From the NCBI GenBank assembly GCA_002345205.1, contig DDVI01000121.1, positions 1-13,838 on the forward strand: 13,838 bases of DNA, given 5' to 3'. Each line of letters opens with the position of its first letter. Positions within the stretch are counted from its first letter, which is position 1. Of the stretch, positions 13,651 through 13,838 are shown piece by piece. Under the pieces are notes generated by a model. It saw only the letters and a program-made list of their open reading frames with translations. It was not told the origin of the DNA and searched no databases. A program made the translations under genes and the position numbers. This stretch comes from Bdellovibrionaceae bacterium UBA2316. Lineage in GTDB: Bacteria; Bdellovibrionota; Bdellovibrionia; Bdellovibrionales; Bdellovibrionaceae.

Positions 13651-13838
13651 TTAGCCGGCTTTGGCTAGTTTGAATTCTTGGGCGTAGTCTACTACGTTGA
13701 AGGCTTTTACCGTTTTTTCAATTCCTTTTAATGTGATTGAGCCAATGCTTTCTGTGTGGAATGAATCGGCGCCGCTCATGCGGGCTAGGAATCTATGAGA
13801 AACTAAAATTTGGCCGTAGTCTACTACGTTGAAGGCTT
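13651..13838 (-). CDS. Class III adenylate/guanylate cyclase, C-terminal end (partial)
   Basis: The last 61 codons of a gene cut by the right edge of the window. The chain reads YGQILVSHRFLA, then ESIGSITLKGIEKTVKAFNV, ending KLAKAG. This matches the end of class III nucleotidyl cyclase domains, where a strand like ILVSE is followed by a helix and then by LGxxxLKGxxxPVxxYxV. Such enzymes make cAMP or cGMP, usually controlled by upstream sensor domains that are not visible here. The catalytic metal-binding Asp residues lie outside the window, so activity cannot be judged. The first visible residues, AFNVVDY, duplicate the AFNVVDY near the C-terminus and do not look like the usual sequence before ILVS, so the very edge may be unreliable. 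Confidence 0.75.
   Translation of the reverse strand, partial: AFNVVDYGQILVSHRFLARMSGADSFHTESIGSITLKGIEKTVKAFNVVDYAQEFKLAKAG
13678..13706. repeat. 29-base direct repeat, inner copy
   Basis: Matches 13810-13838 with one mismatch (13682 against 13814), including 24 identical bases at the right end. It encodes KAFNVVDYAQ in the cyclase, where this sequence fits the family. It contains CGTAGT-CT-ACTACG, a six-base-arm inverted repeat. Confidence 0.85.
13810..13838. repeat. 29-base direct repeat, copy at the window edge
   Basis: Second copy, ending exactly at the last base of the window, 132 bases from the first. It encodes AFNVVDYGQ in the same reading frame, at a place where the cyclase family normally has different residues. 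Confidence 0.85.

Overview
The window looks like a chromosomal segment of a Gram-negative predatory or deltaproteobacterial-type bacterium, most likely of the Bdellovibrio group. This is inferred from the moderately AT-rich composition and from the gene mix: a von Willebrand factor A (VWA) lipoprotein, large pilin-like proteins, and a secreted M28 aminopeptidase. No rRNA or marker gene is present to prove it. I saw no tRNA, rRNA, CRISPR array, insertion sequence or phage gene. Coding density is high and no gene-free stretch exceeds 300 bases.

Layout. (1) Bases 1-144 are mostly non-coding and hold a possible terminator hairpin for a gene lying left of the window. (2) On the minus strand lie a VWA-domain lipoprotein (145-1350) and, upstream of it, a DbpA-type DEAD-box RNA helicase (1493-2890, TTG start). 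(3) Diverging from the helicase is an ABC-F ATPase (2956-4800), so two ribosome-related genes share one short intergenic region. (4) The most interesting block is 4843-9920. A two-gene plus-strand operon encodes pilin-like proteins of 209 and 385 residues. It meets head-on, with 2 bases between stop codons, a minus-strand gene for a 1080-residue protein that also starts with a prepilin peptide and then runs into an Ig-like segment and a long beta-helix-like region. (5) A minus-strand M28 aminopeptidase (10014-11261) diverges from a plus-strand protein with about 12 membrane segments and a HEAT-like C-terminal half (11363-13588). (6) A long bidirectional terminator hairpin (13591-13630) separates that gene from the C-terminal end of a class III nucleotidyl cyclase on the minus strand, cut by the right edge.

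Main observation. The three pilin-like proteins share a core of about 180 residues: a prepilin helix, a cysteine near residue 82, and the exact spacing C-x11-C-x7-W-x3-C-x(5,7)-C-x2-P starting at residues 144, 134 and 140. They differ in what follows this core: almost nothing, about 210 residues, and about 900 residues. I infer a minor-pilin family with a shared disulfide-stabilised base and variable C-terminal cargo, possibly forming the tip of a type IV pilus or a type II secretion-like pseudopilus with a giant beta-helix adhesin. The core motif and architecture are read directly from the sequence; the tip-complex role is inference.
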